From Candidatus Moranbacteria bacterium GW2011_GWE2_36_40 (GTDB taxonomy: Bacteria; Patescibacteriota; Minisyncoccia; Moranbacterales; GWC2-37-73): a DNA stretch of 23,030 nucleotides. This document shows, one piece after another, positions 19,877-23,030 of the stretch (positions are counted from its first letter, which is position 1; every line of letters begins with the position of its first letter). A program made the translations under genes and the position numbers. The notes beneath the pieces are model-generated. The model had not been told where the DNA came from, searched no databases, and worked only from the letters and a program-made list of their open reading frames with translations. The stretch covers positions 1-23,030 of the forward strand of contig LBRX01000018.1 in NCBI GenBank assembly GCA_000991645.1, given 5' to 3'.

Positions 19877-21211
19877 ATGCGATCATTGTTGATTCCAAAA
19901 TTATTAAAACAACTAAGATTACTACTAGATGGAAATAATATTTTTTATTATACATTGCTAGTCTTTTGTGCATTTCTACCTTTTCAATTTGCACTTAATC
20001 CGTACAGCGGTATTGATTTAGCTGTTATTAGAATATTAATTCCAATAATGTTTTTGATTTGGCTATTCATTACACCAAAAAATAAGCTTCTTTTGTTTAA
20101 ACTAAATTGGATAACTTATCTGTTGGGAATATTTCTAATTCTTGCAAGTATTTCCCTTTTCTTTTCTCCAAACCTTTCTTGGTCAATGAGAAAATTATTT
20201 TTTCCACTTTCTATAGCACCTCTTTACTTTTTGGCTGCGACTATTTTAAATAATATTCATAAACAAAAAAAAGCTTTTTTCTTTCTTGTTAGTGGCGCTA
20301 CCATCCTAGCTTTGGTTGGAATAATACAATTTATTTCTCAGTTCATTTTTGGAGTTGATAGGGTCTCACTTTTTCTATCTACCCACATTGCTCCTTTTTT
20401 TCTAGGGAAAACATTTGCCACTGCAGTATTTACATATCCTAGTTGGTTAATAAATAGTGATGGCACAACATACATGAGAGCAGTTGCAATTTTTCCTGAT
20501 CCACATATGTTGTCATACTATTTAGGAATGCTTATTCCTTTTTCCATAGCACTTTGGGCGACAGCCAATTCCCATAAAAAATGGCTTCTTTTTTCAATAA
20601 TTTCCTTAATTATTGCCGACATATTAACTTTTACACGAGGAGGATATTTAGCACTAATAGCTGGAGGATTAATTATTCTTCCGCTGGTTTCAATAAAAAC
20701 TGCAAAAAAAATATTGGCAGGTGCGGTAATTTTTGTTTGTTTATTTATAATTGCTCCACATAATCCCGTGACCAGCAGACTTTCCTCATCTTTTGATGTA
20801 CAAGAAGGATCAAACCAGGCACGTCTTTCCAATTGGCAACAAGCCATTGCGCTCATAAAAAAACACCCTTTTGGCGTTGGAATAGGAGGATATTCATTAG
20901 CAATAAAACCACAGGCGACTTATCGCGAACCAATATACGCTCACAATGCATATCTTGATATTGCAGCTGAACTTGGTCTTATTGCTGCCGCTGTTTTTAT
21001 CGGAATATTGTTATTTGCATTTAAGAATTTTTGGAATCTATCAAAAAATGAGCAATTTTTTATTGCGGGTGTTGCAAGCATAACCATTTTTGCAACTCAT
21101 TCATTAGTTGAGAATCCCCTATATTCTTTACATGTCCTGCCCTTATTCTTAATAATATTAGCATTATCAACCTTAAAACATACTCATGAAGAAACTACTA
21201 ACCCTAAATAA
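19877..21211 (+). CDS. O-antigen ligase/polymerase family protein (first copy)
   Basis: Multi-pass inner-membrane protein of the Wzy/WaaL type (O-antigen ligase domain), which joins lipid-linked glycan units or ligates them to an acceptor. The 444-aa protein has about 10-12 helices and a large outer loop before the signature RLSNWQQAIALIKKHPFGVG. The G-IGGYS motif follows, then YAHNAYLDIAAELGLIAA, which holds the conserved H-N-x-x-L pattern of the family. The end overlaps the start of the next gene by 26 bp. The choice between polymerase and ligase cannot be made from sequence. Confidence 0.85.
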   Translation: MRSLLIPKLLKQLRLLLDGNNIFYYTLLVFCAFLPFQFALNPYSGIDLAVIRILIPIMFLIWLFITPKNKLLLFKLNWITYLLGIFLILASISLFFSPNLSWSMRKLFFPLSIAPLYFLAATILNNIHKQKKAFFFLVSGATILALVGIIQFISQFIFGVDRVSLFLSTHIAPFFLGKTFATAVFTYPSWLINSDGTTYMRAVAIFPDPHMLSYYLGMLIPFSIALWATANSHKKWLLFSIISLIIADILTFTRGGYLALIAGGLIILPLVSIKTAKKILAGAVIFVCLFIIAPHNPVTSRLSSSFDVQEGSNQARLSNWQQAIALIKKHPFGVGIGGYSLAIKPQATYREPIYAHNAYLDIAAELGLIAAAVFIGILLFAFKNFWNLSKNEQFFIAGVASITIFATHSLVENPLYSLHVLPLFLIILALSTLKHTHEETTNPK

Positions 21212-22406
21212 TTTTTTCTTATTGGTAATTTTTTGCATGCCTCTTTATCTAATCAAGATAAATGTTTTTAACATACCAACCAATATTCTTGAATTGCTTG
21301 CACTGTCTTCAATCATCCTTGTTGTCGTTAATGATAAAAAGTTGTTTTTAAAAAAAATTTTAGAGCTTCCAATGATATTTATTTTTAGTTGTTTTCTTAT
21401 TGTTTTTGGATTATTACTTTCAATATTTTTTAATAATAATCACCTTGTCGGGCTTGGAATTTTAAAAGGATGGTTTATTCTTCCTATACTTTTTTCTTTC
21501 ATGCTTTATTTAAAATTAGATCTCACATTGAATATAGAAAAAATATACAAAAGTATTTTTTATTCAACTACTGCAGTTAGTATTATTGCTATTTTTTATA
21601 AACTTTTTGAAATCACCACTTACGACAGTCGTCTAAGTGCTTTTTATTTGTCACCTAATCATTTAGCAATGTATATTACGCCAGGTGTTTTTTTTGGATT
21701 ATATTTTATGCTAATATCTATTTTACAAAAACATTCTTTCAAAAAAATATTTTTACACGCTATGCTCTTAATAATACTTCTTATTTCGCTTTACTATACT
21801 TATTCATATGCTGCCTGGCTCGCACTACTTGGCTCATTAATAATTGTGAGCCTCACAGTAAAACCATTTAAAAAAATAATTCTTGCAATTATTTTATTTA
21901 TCTTTATTTGTGGTCTTTTGCTTTTTGTTTCTCAAAAAAACTCACCAAAAATGATTTCTTTGCTGGATTTGTCTTCTCGTTCTTCTCTTACTTCACGTGA
22001 AACAATATGGAAAGTTTCCATTCAACTAATTAAAAATAACCCCTTTATTGGAATTGGTCCTGGAAATTTTCAATCTTCTTATTTAGCGATGCAAAAATAC
22101 TATCCTCCATATTTAGAATGGGCAATTCCACAGCCTCACAATGTTTTTTTGGCTTTTTGGCTACAAGCAGGATTACTTGGTCTGATTGGTTTTCTCTTGT
22201 TGCTATATTTTATTTTTACCACACTCTGGCAACTATTAAGAAACAAAAAAAGTGCAGCTCTCGCCGCACCACTATTTGGTTTTTTTCTTTACACAATTCT
22301 ACACGGATTGATCGACACTCCTTTTTGGAAAAATGATTTAGCTTTTTTGTTTTGGATTTGTATTTTTTTAACAACTTATCTTAACAAACAACATTATAAA
22401 GCTTAG
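21186..22406 (+). CDS. O-antigen ligase/polymerase family protein (second copy)
   Basis: The second Wzy/WaaL-type multi-pass protein (406 aa), divergent in sequence from its neighbour but with the same layout: about 10-12 helices, then SRETIWKVSIQLIKNNPFIG, GPGNF, and PQPHNVFLAFWLQAGLLGLI, with the conserved H-N pair. Its start lies 26 bp inside the previous gene (another frame), which indicates translational coupling. Two such proteins side by side suggest that one acts as polymerase and one as ligase, or that two glycans are made. Its stop overlaps that of the opposite gene. Confidence 0.85.
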   Translation: MKKLLTLNNFFLLVIFCMPLYLIKINVFNIPTNILELLALSSIILVVVNDKKLFLKKILELPMIFIFSCFLIVFGLLLSIFFNNNHLVGLGILKGWFILPILFSFMLYLKLDLTLNIEKIYKSIFYSTTAVSIIAIFYKLFEITTYDSRLSAFYLSPNHLAMYITPGVFFGLYFMLISILQKHSFKKIFLHAMLLIILLISLYYTYSYAAWLALLGSLIIVSLTVKPFKKIILAIILFIFICGLLLFVSQKNSPKMISLLDLSSRSSLTSRETIWKVSIQLIKNNPFIGIGPGNFQSSYLAMQKYYPPYLEWAIPQPHNVFLAFWLQAGLLGLIGFLLLLYFIFTTLWQLLRNKKSAALAAPLFGFFLYTILHGLIDTPFWKNDLAFLFWICIFLTTYLNKQHYKA

Positions 22407-23030
22407 CCACTGAATGAAAAATGAAAGTGGGGTACGGATGAAGGATCCTGACATGTTTTTTCATACGAGTGATTATATGAAATGCTGCTTAAATTGTTTT
22501 GTGAAACAGTACAAACTTGCCCAATTGCGTAATTTGCATATTGCTTTTTCGCTTTAACATCCTTCAGAAAGCTAGTAACTACAGCGTCTTCTCTGATATC
22601 AATCATTGGATTTCCAGAGCCATGTGATTTGTGTCCAGCCTCTGTCCCGCCAGTAACAACAAATGAACAACTTGCATTAAATTGTTTGCAAGCATTTTTA
22701 AGTGCAATCAAATTGCTTATTGTAATAGCTGGAATTCCTTCCAGACTTGTACAGTTCGTGGCTTGCGGGCTTGAACAATTTGCCTTATTTACACTTATGC
22801 CTGCTGCAGAAAGATTTTGCCGGGCCACCACATCAGTGAGTCTTCCCTCGGCCAAGATTGAGCCTCCGGCCGGTACTGATTCCACCTCTTCCACATCCAC
22901 CTTTGTAAAACTAATATTCAATTTTGTTAAGTCAGGATTAATAACATAGAGAATCAGGTATGCTCCTAAAGCTGCCACAATGCCCAATAAGGCATCCCAT
23001 ATTATTCCTCGGGCATTACTTGCTGTGGAG
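22403..23030 (-). CDS. Partial exported protein: TrbC-like helix plus M15-like peptidase domain
   Basis: The frame is open to the right edge, so the N-terminus is missing (the first internal start is TTG at 22987). The visible part begins STASNARGIIWDALLGIV, a membrane helix followed by INPDL, a pattern seen in TrbC/VirB2 pilin-like proteins of Patescibacteria. The C-terminal part has VTGGTEAGHKSHGSGNP with MIDIRED next, and HFHF near the end. With numbering from the internal TTG, His122, Asp130 and the His187/His189 pair could form the metal site of an M15-like D-Ala/L-Ala carboxypeptidase. Six cysteines (71, 79, 100, 107, 159, 179) fit an extracytoplasmic, disulfide-bonded fold. The role may be cell-wall trimming tied to a secretion or pilus system; this is inference. 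Confidence 0.6.
   Translation of the reverse strand, partial: STASNARGIIWDALLGIVAALGAYLILYVINPDLTKLNISFTKVDVEEVESVPAGGSILAEGRLTDVVARQNLSAAGISVNKANCSSPQATNCTSLEGIPAITISNLIALKNACKQFNASCSFVVTGGTEAGHKSHGSGNPMIDIREDAVVTSFLKDVKAKKQYANYAIGQVCTVSQNNLSSISYNHSYEKTCQDPSSVPHFHFSFSG

Noticed and set aside
1..23030. tRNA, rRNA, RNase P RNA, insertion sequence or transposase genes
   Set aside because: None was recognised by eye on either strand; a covariance-model search could still find a small RNA.
1..23030. Alternative genetic code with TGA as glycine, as in some Patescibacteria
   Set aside because: Core genes run full length without in-frame TGA and use normal glycine codons; one accessory gene ends in TGA.

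Overview
The window looks like part of a Candidate Phyla Radiation (Patescibacteria, Parcubacteria/Moranbacteria-like) chromosome around its replication origin. The evidence is an AT-rich sequence, compact versions of core proteins (YidC of 249 aa, a DUF721/DciA protein of 94 aa), core genes that mostly lack a Shine-Dalgarno (SD) sequence, a 3'-partial gene resembling the TrbC-like pilin/peptidase proteins of this group, and many short palindromic or 7-nt periodic repeats. Stop codons in the 25 genes called are 17 TAA, 7 TAG and 1 TGA. Full-length proteins without in-frame TGA argue for the standard bacterial code. The taxonomic placement is inference from gene content and style.

Layout. 1-620: a small lipoprotein gene with consensus promoter, SD and terminator. 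625-1174: tsaE, preceded by ATG-heptad repeats and carrying an in-frame repeat insertion. 1190-3860: an accessory block on the minus strand (CDF metal transporter, a 26-codon mini-gene, two unknown proteins) with well-formed promoters, SD sites and terminators. 3735-4618: a TrmB-type regulator under an operator-flanked promoter. 4623-4770: a long hairpin. 4833-11138: DNA replication and repair genes polA, mutM, DUF3048 and holA (plus strand), then rpsT (minus). 11289-14221: dciA, dnaN, dnaA (minus). 14222-14780: oriC candidate. 14781-16699: rpmH-rnpA-yidC-jag (plus). 16724-22406: a surface polysaccharide operon (flippase, two GT2 glycosyltransferases, two Wzy/WaaL-type proteins). 22403-23030: a partial exported protein on the minus strand.

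How the genes work together. DnaA, the beta clamp (DnaN), DciA (replicative helicase loading) and HolA (clamp loader delta) supply initiation and elongation; PolA and MutM supply gap filling and base excision repair. RpmH, RnpA, YidC and Jag form the classic block on the other side of the origin, for translation, tRNA maturation and membrane insertion. The glycan cluster would build, flip and polymerise or ligate a cell-surface polysaccharide.

Most notable signal: several families of short palindromic or period-7 repeats occur between genes and also inside conserved genes (tsaE, polA twice, mutM twice), where they keep the reading frame and add peptide loops. Two are exactly 30 and 24 nt long and lie exactly on codon boundaries. 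This resembles in concept the Rickettsia palindromic elements, which insert in frame in proteins. The second notable area is the compact regulatory stretch around the 26-codon mini-gene and the CDF transporter leader.
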